Of a stretch of DNA of 17,218 nt, positions 8,463-14,806 are shown piece by piece. Source of the DNA: Syntrophomonas sp. UBA4911 (GTDB lineage Bacteria > Bacillota > Syntrophomonadia > Syntrophomonadales > Syntrophomonadaceae); assembly GCA_002398105.1 (NCBI GenBank), contig DHCD01000080.1, forward strand, positions 2,885-20,102. The letters are read 5' to 3'. Position 1 is the stretch's first letter; each line of letters begins with the position of its first letter. Position numbers and translations under genes: made by a program. A model generated the notes under the pieces. It ran no database searches and was not told the origin of the DNA. It worked only from the letters and a program-made list of their open reading frames with translations.

Positions 8463-9926
8463 ATGATGATACCCCCAAAATACAAATATGAATTAATCGG
8501 CGGATATTTTGATGATGCTAAAAAGTATGTTCTCGAAGATCCCAATCAGGCTATTATAGTGCTTGACGAAAAAGGCCGGATTGCTTATTTCAATAATACA
8601 TTTCTCAGGCATCAGGGCCTGCAAAGAAAGGATGTGGAAGGAAGATTCATTGATGACGTATATGTCGGTGGAAGAATGCTTAAGGTATTGAAAAGCGGCA
8701 TTCCGGAGAAGGGTTATGTTTTCATGGTTAACGGCAGGCACTTTATTGCTTCTTCTTATCCTATTATTCTTAATAACCGTATCATTGGAGTCATCGGGCG
8801 CAGTATATTTTTGGAGACAGAAGACGCGATTGAATTCGTGAAAATGATGAATAAGTTTGAGGAAGAATTGAACGCTACTAAAGAAAAGGTCCGAAAACAA
8901 GATGAATTGTTCTCCGGATTTGACAAATTAATCGGCAATAATCCCGATTTTTTAAGAATAAAAGACTTGGCCCAGACGGTAGCCAATACAGATAGCACCA
9001 TATTGATCACCGGTGAAAGCGGAACCGGGAAAGACTTATTCGCTAAAGCTATTCATTACTCCAGTAAACGAAAAGTAAATAATTTTATACGGATTAATTG
9101 CGCCGCCATACCGGAACAGTTATTAGAATCAGAACTATTCGGTTACAATGAAGGGACTTTTACCGGAGCGCTCAAGGGAGGCAAAAAGGGTAAAATTGAA
9201 TTAGCGGATAAAGGCACCATTTTCCTGGATGAAATAGGAGAAATGCCGCTTTCAATGCAGGCAAAATTATTGGTTTTTCTGCAGGAAAAGGAGATTGAGC
9301 CTTTGGGGAGCCAATTCAGCCAGCCCAGAAAAATTGACGTAAGAGTAATTGCCGCCACCAACCAGGACTTGGAAAAAAGAATCGCCGAAGGACATTTTAG
9401 ACAGGATCTTTATTTTCGGCTTAATGTGATTAAATTAAGCCTTCCTCCGCTTCGGAAAAGAAAAGACGACATTGCTCTATTAACCGGCGAACTGTTTAAG
9501 AAGATAAATAGAAGACTGGAAACCTCAATAAATAGTATTGAACCCGAGGCTATAAATCTCTTTTACGATTATGATTGGCTGGGAAACGTAAGGGAACTGG
9601 AAAACTTTATTGAAAAGACCATCGTAGTAGCAAGCATGGAAGGCTACACCTCAATTAAAGCGGAACATATTTTAAAATTGATAAATAAGCAGACTCTCAT
9701 TCCAACGGCTTATCTTGAGGTTGAAACATCTTCCCAAGCCGGCTGCAATCTTCCGACGATGAAGACCTACCTTAATTTATGCGAAAAAAGGCTCATCAGG
9801 GAAGCCTTAAAAGATATGAAGGGCGACAAAAGTGCAGTAGCTAAAGCCCTTGATATACATATATCCGCCCTGTACAAAAAGATCAACAAATATGGATTAA
9901 ATAAAGAAGAGAGCCGTTCTCCTTAA
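8463..9926 (+). CDS. Sigma-54-dependent transcriptional activator (PAS-AAA+-Fis HTH)
   Basis: A 487-residue enhancer-binding protein. Residues about 25-115 form a PAS-type sensor (AIIVLDEKGRIAYFNNTF). A short coiled linker (about 120-150) leads to the AAA+ domain with Walker A GESGTGKD (184-191), the sigma-54 contact loop GTFTGA (231-236), Walker B TIFLDE (252-257) and FRLNVIKL with arginine-finger candidates. A Fis-type helix-turn-helix lies at about 455-478 (KSAVAKALDIHISALYKKI). The loop is normally GAFTGA; Phe and Thr, which contact sigma-54, are kept. I chose the ATG at 8463 because GGAGG lies eight bases upstream; the in-frame ATG at 8448 overlaps that ribosome site. Three -24/-12 promoters lie nearby (10041, 10209, 12750), making the hotdog and ligase genes its probable targets. 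The PAS ligand is unknown; an acyl-CoA or carboxylic acid is a guess from context. Confidence 0.94.
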   Translation: MMIPPKYKYELIGGYFDDAKKYVLEDPNQAIIVLDEKGRIAYFNNTFLRHQGLQRKDVEGRFIDDVYVGGRMLKVLKSGIPEKGYVFMVNGRHFIASSYPIILNNRIIGVIGRSIFLETEDAIEFVKMMNKFEEELNATKEKVRKQDELFSGFDKLIGNNPDFLRIKDLAQTVANTDSTILITGESGTGKDLFAKAIHYSSKRKVNNFIRINCAAIPEQLLESELFGYNEGTFTGALKGGKKGKIELADKGTIFLDEIGEMPLSMQAKLLVFLQEKEIEPLGSQFSQPRKIDVRVIAATNQDLEKRIAEGHFRQDLYFRLNVIKLSLPPLRKRKDDIALLTGELFKKINRRLETSINSIEPEAINLFYDYDWLGNVRELENFIEKTIVVASMEGYTSIKAEHILKLINKQTLIPTAYLEVETSSQAGCNLPTMKTYLNLCEKRLIREALKDMKGDKSAVAKALDIHISALYKKINKYGLNKEESRSP

Positions 9927-10040
9927 TTACGAAAAACTTTAATCAATTATGTTACGTGACCCAAATGAGAACTTATCTCCCTCCTTTTGCGTCTCTCTGC
10001 CATCCCCTTATCATTATGACGATCTGATGCTTCACTTTAA

Positions 10041-10056
10041 TGCAATTACCATGCCA
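10041..10056 (-). promoter_or_regulatory. Sigma-54 (-24/-12) promoter, leftward, antisense to activator 3' end
   Basis: On the minus strand the sequence is TGGCATG-GTAA-TTGCA, an exact match to TGGCAYR-N4-TTGCW with GG and GC ten bases apart. Transcription would start near 10029 and run leftward, reaching the 3' end of the activator gene in antisense after about 100 bases. No minus-strand gene is evident there. It could make an antisense or small RNA, or it could be a chance match. Confidence 0.6.
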
Positions 10057-10208
10057 ACCGTTAGCCCTTACAAAAAGCCGATAAAAGCCGCTCTTATTTT
10101 TTATATTTCTTTTCCTATATTCTCAAATCGAATAATATTATTTATTTGTCTAAATTTATCAAAGTATAAAATCGTGAAATAGCCAAGTATGCTTGAGGTA
10201 TGATAGTT

Positions 10209-10224
10209 TGGCATGAATTTTGCT
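10209..10224 (+). promoter_or_regulatory. Sigma-54 (-24/-12) promoter for hotdog gene and small downstream gene
   Basis: TGGCATG-AATT-TTGCT matches the sigma-54 consensus TGGCAYR-N4-TTGCW at every defined position, with ten bases between the invariant GG and GC. It lies 165 bases upstream of the hotdog gene, on the same strand, and directly downstream of a sigma-54 activator gene. Its sequence differs from the ligase promoter at 12750-12765 by a single base. Confidence 0.85.
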
Positions 10225-10388
10225 TAATAAAGTTAATAATGGAACTGAGTGATATTTCAATAATGCCCAATGATTATTACCTTTAGAAACAAAGCTGTGA
10301 TTATTAATCTCATCATATGAATCTGTTCTATATATATTATTGTCCGTCTTAACCGCTTTTAATAAATGATGAGTGTTTAGGGGGGATA

Positions 10389-10811
10389 GTGGTGAATGAT
10401 AATGACTTGAGAAGAATTGTGAATGAGATTGAAAATATGCCTTTCCTTAAGTATTTAAGCTTAAAGGTGAGTCGCTGGAAGCCGGGAAAGTGTGAATTGT
10501 TTATTCCGGCAACAGGGAAGTTCATTGATAGGCTTGGGGAAATTAATTTGGGCGTTTGCTCTATATTATGCGAAGCCGGTTCTTATATTGCAGTATGCAC
10601 TGGTCCGCTCGAAGGAAAACATCCGGTAATATATAGCTCGAAAGTATCATTGCTGCACCCAAGTGTTAGTGGGGCTATTTATATCAGTTCAGATTTTATG
10701 GAGGGAGAAACAGATCGTTTGATTGAGTCGAAAGTTGTGGATGAACAGGGCAACCTGATTGCTCTTGCCACCAATCGCTACCTGCTTGTGGTTGATATTC
10801 GAGTCAATTAA
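10389..10811 (+). CDS. PaaI-like hotdog-fold thioesterase (putative)
   Basis: A 140-residue protein with the size and layout of PaaI/4HBT hotdog thioesterases: an N-terminal helix (IVNEIENMPFLKYLSLKV), a strand, GEINLGVCSILCEAGSYIAV as the central hot-dog helix, and then strands containing SSKVSLLHPSVSG and VVDEQGNLIALATNRYLLV. Such enzymes hydrolyse acyl-CoA to free acid and CoA. The usual His-Gly-Gly before the central helix is replaced by GEINLG, so catalytic activity is not certain and a binding role is possible. The start is GTG 10389, or the adjacent GTG 10392, after a G-rich ribosome site (GGGGGG). A perfect sigma-54 promoter lies upstream. A small gene follows 57 bases later, probably in the same transcript. 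Confidence 0.72.
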   Translation: MVNDNDLRRIVNEIENMPFLKYLSLKVSRWKPGKCELFIPATGKFIDRLGEINLGVCSILCEAGSYIAVCTGPLEGKHPVIYSSKVSLLHPSVSGAIYISSDFMEGETDRLIESKVVDEQGNLIALATNRYLLVVDIRVN

Positions 10812-10868
10812 TGCTTTCAAGGAATTTAATTACAAGTTTAGTTCATTAGTTAAAAGGTGGGGATAGTC

Positions 10869-11093
10869 ATGCTGAAAGAAAAAGTAATAATAAAAGATGG
10901 GGAAAGCAACTTGTTTGGGCAAGAAGGAATTATAGTGGCAACGAATACCTTTATTGAAGGATTGCATAAGGAAGAGAAGAAAATAGTATGTAAAGTTTTG
11001 AGCGGAGAGTATATCAGTGATTGGATTCCGGATCAATTCTTGGAGAGAAAACATCAATCATCAATAAGGGATTATCGGAAAAGAGATTTATAG
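10869..11093 (+). CDS. Small protein of unknown function (74 aa)
   Basis: I do not recognise this gene. ATG 10869 is chosen because AAGGTGG ends eight bases upstream; the GTG at 10857 would overlap that site. The 74-residue product is charged and soluble. The N-terminal half (KVIIKDGESNLFGQEGIIV) and the later KVLSGEYISDWIPDQFLE resemble the strand-turn-strand pattern of small SH3/KOW-like barrels, but this is only a pattern impression. The C-terminus is basic (KHQSSIRDYRKRDL). It follows the hotdog gene on the same strand and probably shares its sigma-54 promoter, which argues that it is real and belongs to the same response. Confidence 0.6.
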   Translation: MLKEKVIIKDGESNLFGQEGIIVATNTFIEGLHKEEKKIVCKVLSGEYISDWIPDQFLERKHQSSIRDYRKRDL

Positions 11094-11110
11094 GGTTGAT
11101 GCATTCCAGA

Positions 11111-11129
11111 CCGGCTGGGTAACAGCTGG
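11111..11129 (+). terminator. Weak hairpin between convergent genes
   Basis: CCGGCTG (11111-11117) can pair with CAGCTGG (11123-11129), with one G-U pair, around a GGTAA loop, followed by GCCCTTATTTT. It lies 17 bases after the small gene's stop and just before the 3' end of the convergent ligase. The T-rich tail is poor, so the terminator call is tentative. Confidence 0.35.
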
Positions 11130-11133
11130 GCCC

Positions 11134-12636
11134 TTATTTTAACATACGTTTTAAGATTTTGCCGGTGGGACTTTTGGGTAATTCCGGTAGAATTTCAACC
11201 AAATGCGGCACTTTATAGGCGGCCATGCGTTCTTTGCAAAAATCAATCAATTCTTCCGCAGTCATCTGTTCGTTTTCCTTGAGAGCGACATAAGCCTTGG
11301 GGACTTCATTTTTAAGCGGGTCCTTTTGCCCTAAGACCGCGGCTTCAAGAATTTTAGGGTGCTGGTAAATAACGCTCTCCAGTTCCCGCGGATAAATATT
11401 GTAGCCCCCGGAAACGATCATGTCTTTCAAACGGTCAACGATGTAAAAATAGCCGTCCTTATCATAGTATCCCAAATCACCGGTATGGAACCATTCCCCG
11501 TCAAAGGCCTCCTTAGTAGCTTCGGGCATTTCCCAGTAGCCTTTGAAAATACCCGGGCCTTTGACTAAAATTTCGCCGGTTTCCCCGGGAGGAAGGACGG
11601 AGCCGGATTCATCGACTATTCTGATCTGGATACCGTAGGCAGGCTGTCCAATGGAGCCGTTACGTTTGTGCCCCAGGCGGTTGTAGGTGACAATGGAGCT
11701 GGTTTCCGTGGCTCCATATAGCTCACAGAACCCCACTCCCAGCTTCTGTTCGATCTCCGTGATATGTTCCACCGGCATGGGGGCTCCAGCACAGTGCACC
11801 AGGCGTAATGAACCTACATCATATTCCTGGCGGTCAAATTGCTGCAGCATGTACATAAACATAGTGGGCACCCCGGAAAAGTGTGTAACTTTATAATGTT
11901 CTATCAGTTGTAAGGCGGTATGGGCGCCGAACCGGTTCATGGTAACGATACCTGCTCCGGCATGAAATGGCCCCAATACGGAAAGGACAAAACATATATG
12001 ACAAAATGGCGCTCCGGTAAGCAGCAGATCTTTGTCGTTGATAAGAAGGGCAATGGAGCTCAAGGCGCCTATAGCTTCCAGATTGCCATGACTCAGCATG
12101 GCTCCCTTGGGATTCCCGGAAGTCCCGGAAGTATATACTAAACTCCCCAAATCTTCGGGGGTGCATTCTACCATGGCCAGATCTTCAGAACCTTCCATAA
12201 TCAATGCATAAAAATCAAGACAGTTCGCTACCGGGTAGCCTACGGTAATGATAGTTTCCAGGTGAGGAAATTCATCCTTATTAATCTTAACCAGGTTATT
12301 TTCAATTCCTGGGGAGGCGCCAATTAAAACCCTGGTCCGGGAATTTTTCAGGATATAAGATATTTCCCCAGTCTTGAACAGGACATTAAAAGGTAAAATC
12401 ACAGCTCCGATTCGGGTTACGGCAAAGTAGGCGAACAAAAACTCAGCAGAATTAGGAAGATAAAGGGATACGACATCACCTTTCTTAATCCCTAAAGACA
12501 ATAGGGCATTTCCCAGCTTGTTGACTATTTTATCAAGCTCAAGCCAAGTAAAAACGGTGCCGTCATCCCCGCAGATAATTGCCTGGTTGTGGGGTTGGAT
12601 AGATGCATGGCGCTTAATAAGATGGGATATATTCAT
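11134..12636 (-). CDS. Acyl-CoA ligase (AMP-forming), intact paralogue
   Basis: A complete 500-residue ANL-superfamily acyl-CoA synthetase that forms acyl-AMP and then acyl-CoA from a carboxylic acid, ATP and CoA. Motifs in order: P-loop YTSGTSGNPKGAM, ELYGATETSS, FHTGDLGYYDKDGYFYIVDRLKD, GGYNIYPRELE and C-terminal PTGKILKR with catalytic Lys493. I chose the ATG at 12636-12634 because AGAGGA lies nine bases upstream and the paralogue starts at the same point (MNI); a longer ORF from 12687 adds 17 unsupported residues. It is closely similar to the broken ligase at 6578-8115 and may have taken over its role. A near-perfect copy of the hotdog-gene sigma-54 promoter lies about 115 bases upstream, placing it in the activator's likely regulon. 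The substrate is unknown, probably a short- or medium-chain acid. Confidence 0.95.
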   Translation of the reverse strand: MNISHLIKRHASIQPHNQAIICGDDGTVFTWLELDKIVNKLGNALLSLGIKKGDVVSLYLPNSAEFLFAYFAVTRIGAVILPFNVLFKTGEISYILKNSRTRVLIGASPGIENNLVKINKDEFPHLETIITVGYPVANCLDFYALIMEGSEDLAMVECTPEDLGSLVYTSGTSGNPKGAMLSHGNLEAIGALSSIALLINDKDLLLTGAPFCHICFVLSVLGPFHAGAGIVTMNRFGAHTALQLIEHYKVTHFSGVPTMFMYMLQQFDRQEYDVGSLRLVHCAGAPMPVEHITEIEQKLGVGFCELYGATETSSIVTYNRLGHKRNGSIGQPAYGIQIRIVDESGSVLPPGETGEILVKGPGIFKGYWEMPEATKEAFDGEWFHTGDLGYYDKDGYFYIVDRLKDMIVSGGYNIYPRELESVIYQHPKILEAAVLGQKDPLKNEVPKAYVALKENEQMTAEELIDFCKERMAAYKVPHLVEILPELPKSPTGKILKRMLK

Positions 12637-12749
12637 ATAAGATTTTCCTCTCGTATAATTATGAAGTACAGTATGGTTGGGCGACATTACTGGTCGAGAT
12701 GTATAGAGTCAAAGGCTCCCGACTTTTTAAATGCCTGATTTGCAGTAGG

Positions 12750-12765
12750 AGCAAAACTCATGCCA
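12750..12765 (-). promoter_or_regulatory. Sigma-54 (-24/-12) promoter for the intact acyl-CoA ligase
   Basis: On the minus strand the sequence is TGGCATG-AGTT-TTGCT, matching TGGCAYR-N4-TTGCW exactly with GG and GC ten bases apart. Transcription would start near 12739, about 100 bases before the ligase ATG. It differs by one base from the promoter at 10209-10224, suggesting joint control by the activator encoded at 8463-9926. Confidence 0.85.
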
Positions 12766-12805
12766 AGAAGTTTAATTAATAAGCATATTTCCCGATAGAA
12801 TCGAA

Positions 12806-12845
12806 AAGGCCGATTTCACCGGGAATAAATAATGAAATCGGCCTT
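12806..12845 (-). terminator. 13-bp hairpin upstream of ligase promoter
   Basis: AAGGCCGATTTCA (12806-12818) pairs perfectly with TGAAATCGGCCTT (12833-12845). In the minus direction the stem is followed by TTCGATTC (with two further T before, forming TTTTCGATTC from the stem end), a modest T-rich tail. It could stop read-through from the cell-wall hydrolase gene into the ligase promoter. A protein-binding role is also possible. Confidence 0.5.
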
Positions 12846-12978
12846 GAACATGTTGCTTAAATATTTTTTAAATACGGAGATGGATGCAGCAGGTCTACCA
12901 AGGAAGTTGCATCCTGAATACAATTGAAGCAAAAATACTACACAGGAAGTGGGACCAATTCCCATTTTATTTCAACAC

Positions 12979-13014
12979 AAAACCTCGCTATTTCTTGCGA
13001 TTTAGCGAGGTTTT
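12979..13014 (-). terminator. Rho-independent terminator of the cell-wall hydrolase gene, possibly bidirectional
   Basis: A 12-bp perfect stem (AAAACCTCGCTA at 12979-12990 with TAGCGAGGTTTT at 13003-13014) has a 12-base loop and T-rich sequence on both sides: TTTTGTGTT in the minus direction and TTTTTATG in the plus direction. It lies 35 bases beyond the hydrolase stop codon. Confidence 0.85.
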
Positions 13015-13049
13015 TATGTAAGGAGACGTATCAGGAATTTACAGGGAAT

Positions 13050-14279
13050 TTAGAAGCCGGTACTGAGATTTTTAGGCATCACAATCGCTTTGTCCGGTCT
13101 AATTTGATATATTGCCGGAAGAACCGGTCCTTGATCGGTAAAATTTTTGCCTGCTGTAAATGCGCTGTCCGGTAAAACCCGACGCACTTCGATGAGACTT
13201 GAACCGTACCAGTAGGAAAAATCATCAATTATTCCTATAGCGGTGGGGTTACCTTTGCAGGTATTTATTATACAGGGTTTGCCGTTGATTACGCCCATGT
13301 AGATAGCTACATGACCTATATGGGTCTTGGCTGGTGCATCAGAGTTCCAGTAGGTGAATATATCGCCGGGTTTTAATTTTTCTACGCCCACCAGGGAGTA
13401 TTTTGAGGTTCCGGATTTTTTAGCCGCATAAACCCCCGCAACCTTTTTCCCTACCGAGCCATAGTTTTTGGCTGCCGAAGTAATGGAATATCCGAAATCT
13501 TTGTATACCAGGGAAACAAAATTGGAGCAGTCTATATAACCGGTGCTGGCATACTTGGTATGCCCATACTTCATATAGCCATATTCCATATACCAAATTG
13601 CACGTCCTACCAGAGTCTGAGCCAGACTGCCGTCAAAGTTTTTCCGGAAAGAGTCAACTATTGGTTTTTCATTTTCATTATAATCACGGATACTGGCCGC
13701 GGTGGGCAACTTGGCGGAGGCTGATACCTTGGGTGAGGATACAATCCCTGCTAAGGCATTATTCAGGGCCGTCCTGGTTTTCGAAGCAACCAGGCCATCT
13801 GTTTTCAGTCCCTGGGATTTTTGAAAACTCACTACGGCATCATGAGTTTTAGAGCCGAAGTATCCGTCGATATTATTCGTATAAAAGCCTAGCTTGGTAA
13901 GATCTTTCTGCAGCTGAGTGACCGCCGACCCCTTGCCGCCCAAGCTTAAACCTTGTGCATCATTGGCTGGTGCCATAGCGGCATTCAGGGCTGTTTTGGT
14001 TTTTGAAGCAACCAGGCCGTCCGTTTTCAGTCCCCGGGATTTTTGAAAACTCACTACGGCATCATGAGTTTTGGGGCCGAACCATCCGTCGATACTATTC
14101 TTATAAAAGCCTAGCTCGGTAAGATCTTTCTGCAACTGAGTGACGACCGCTCCCTCGCTGCCCAAGCTTAAATCTTTTGTACCATAATCACTGGCTTGAA
14201 CTGAGAGAGGTATTGTTGCGACCATAAGTAAAGCTACTACACAGCAAAAAAACAATTGCCTGCAACGCAAGGTTAGCAT
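13050..14279 (-). CDS. Secreted NlpC/P60-type cell-wall hydrolase with two peptidoglycan-binding domains
   Basis: A 409-residue exported protein. Residues 1-29 are a signal peptide (basic start, hydrophobic core, VQASD cleavage region). Two PG_binding_1 domains follow at about 38-101 and 111-175; both contain LSLG, TQLQKDLT, IDG-FG-KTHDAVVSFQKS and GLKTDGLVASKT, and are nearly identical. After a Ser/Ala-rich linker comes an NlpC/P60-like amidase region with Cys251 in YIDCSNFVSLVY, LKPGDIFTYW, and His323 in THIGHVAIYMG as the probable Cys-His pair. The usual DCSGF reads DCSNF. The enzyme probably cuts peptide cross-links or amide bonds in peptidoglycan outside the cell. The ATG is supported by AAAAGGAGG five bases upstream. 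It is transcribed divergently from the protease gene and ends at its own terminator. Confidence 0.9.
   Translation of the reverse strand: MLTLRCRQLFFCCVVALLMVATIPLSVQASDYGTKDLSLGSEGAVVTQLQKDLTELGFYKNSIDGWFGPKTHDAVVSFQKSRGLKTDGLVASKTKTALNAAMAPANDAQGLSLGGKGSAVTQLQKDLTKLGFYTNNIDGYFGSKTHDAVVSFQKSQGLKTDGLVASKTRTALNNALAGIVSSPKVSASAKLPTAASIRDYNENEKPIVDSFRKNFDGSLAQTLVGRAIWYMEYGYMKYGHTKYASTGYIDCSNFVSLVYKDFGYSITSAAKNYGSVGKKVAGVYAAKKSGTSKYSLVGVEKLKPGDIFTYWNSDAPAKTHIGHVAIYMGVINGKPCIINTCKGNPTAIGIIDDFSYWYGSSLIEVRRVLPDSAFTAGKNFTDQGPVLPAIYQIRPDKAIVMPKNLSTGF
13761..14174 (-). repeat. Intragenic tandem duplication encoding the peptidoglycan-binding domains
   Basis: Two 192-base units, 13761-13952 and 13983-14174, are highly similar at the DNA level, including silent positions, with a period of 222 bases. 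The stretch TTTTTGAAAACTCACTACGG and its neighbours are identical in both. This indicates a fairly recent duplication or gene conversion of the binding domain. Confidence 0.85.
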
Positions 14280-14444
14280 AAGTTCCTCCTTTTCTAATCA
14301 GAAATCAGGAATAAAAAGTTAAATTTCCATCTGAAAATAATTTTTTTCATATACATTTCCTTTCACGCCTCCTTAGATAATCAATTCGGCTTAAAATATT
14401 TTCTACCTTTTGGTAAATATGGACAATTGAATCACTTTTAGTCA

Positions 14445-14460
14445 CATAAAGGGCTTTATG
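14445..14460. promoter_or_regulatory. Short palindrome, candidate operator
   Basis: CATAAAG-GG-CTTTATG is a perfect 7-bp inverted repeat with a two-base centre, located between divergent genes about 170 bases from the hydrolase start. A regulator-binding role is plausible but unproven. Confidence 0.35.
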
Positions 14461-14530
14461 GTCGAATTATCCTGAGTTCGAGGGATAGGAAGGTGTTTCT
14501 GGTAATTGATGGCATTATTAATTGAAGATA

Positions 14531-14560
14531 TTGACATTAAATCCGATTTAAGTGAATAAT
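14531..14560 (+). promoter_or_regulatory. Candidate sigma-A promoter for protease or leader RNA
   Basis: TTGACA (14531-14536), an 18-base spacer and AATAAT (14555-14560) give a perfect -35 and a five-of-six -10. A transcript would begin near 14567 and carry the structured GC-rich element before reaching the protease start at about 240 bases. Confidence 0.45.
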
Positions 14561-14684
14561 CGCAGGAATTAATGGAAGCTTATCGAAATGTACCAATGTT
14601 ATAGATTACTAAATGAGTTATGTATTGGTAACAGTATTGTGGGATAATAGAAACACTAATGGTGCGGGAAACAGTTATTTCAAA

Positions 14685-14773
14685 CTCGCCGGGAAAAATA
14701 AGCGAGCCTACGGTTCCGGGCGCTCGTGGGGAAGCTGACCTCCGGAATGTCTCCTCGGAGGGGTACGGTCCCG
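14685..14773 (+). other. GC-rich structured element of unknown identity (possible leader RNA)
   Basis: Three local structures are visible: CTCGC/GCGAG (14685-14689 with 14702-14706), CGAGC/GCTCG (14703-14707 with 14721-14725, an alternative to the first) and CCTCCG/CGGAGG (14739-14744 with 14756-14761). A near-direct repeat TACGGTTCCG / TACGGTCCCG occurs at 14709 and 14764. I could not match it to a riboswitch, SRP RNA, 6S RNA or complete group II intron domain. It could be a leader regulatory RNA of the protease gene or a remnant of a mobile element. Confidence 0.4.
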
Positions 14774-14806
14774 TTGTTTAGTCAAGATGAATAATAATCA
14801 ACCTAA

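Larger units (their letters stand above)
9927..10388. other. Regulatory intergenic region with divergent sigma-54 promoters
   Basis: This 462-base AT-rich region has no believable gene; a 77-codon ORF at 9949-10182 is low-complexity and lacks a ribosome site. It contains two perfect -24/-12 elements pointing away from each other, about 150 bases apart (10041-10056 leftward and 10209-10224 rightward). The interval between them is where an activator would be expected to bind, but I could not define a clear shared dyad there. From the rightward promoter a leader of about 150 bases precedes the hotdog gene. Confidence 0.7.
12637..13049 (-). other. Upstream region of the ligase: sigma-54 promoter, hairpins, possible activator site
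   Basis: These 413 bases hold no accepted gene. Reading on the minus strand towards the ligase they contain a terminator (12979-13014), a spaced dyad GGATGCA-N19-TGCATCC (12882-12914), a 13-bp hairpin (12806-12845) and a -24/-12 promoter (12750-12765). The dyad sits roughly 117-149 bases upstream of the promoter, within the usual range for an enhancer-binding site, but I did not find it near the other sigma-54 promoters. Confidence 0.6.
14280..14806. other. Divergent intergenic region with palindrome, promoter and structured element
   Basis: This 527-base gap separates the divergent hydrolase and protease genes. It contains a palindrome at 14445-14460, a sigma-A-like promoter at 14531-14560 pointing to the protease, and a GC-rich segment with several hairpins at 14685-14773 that contrasts with the AT-rich surroundings. 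I saw no convincing ORF. Confidence 0.6.

Noticed and set aside
9999..10025. Possible fourth -24/-12 promoter on the minus strand beginning TGGCAGA
   Set aside because: Spacing between GG and GC is nine bases rather than ten, and the -12 box lacks TTGC.
9949..10182. 77-codon plus-strand ORF after the activator gene
   Set aside because: No ribosome site, biased AT-rich composition, no recognisable family, and it covers two sigma-54 promoter elements.
12924..13175. 83-codon plus-strand ORF near the terminator
   Set aside because: It runs through the terminator hairpin and antisense to the cell-wall hydrolase gene and has no ribosome site.
14660..14725. Group II intron domain V resemblance: GGGAAAC, GAGCC and TACGGTTC occur close together
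   Set aside because: In a real domain V the order is GAGCC, then the GAAA-capped stem, then GGTTC. Here GGGAAAC comes before GAGCC, which is followed almost directly by TACGGTTC. No reverse-transcriptase ORF or 5' GUGCG-type domain was found nearby.
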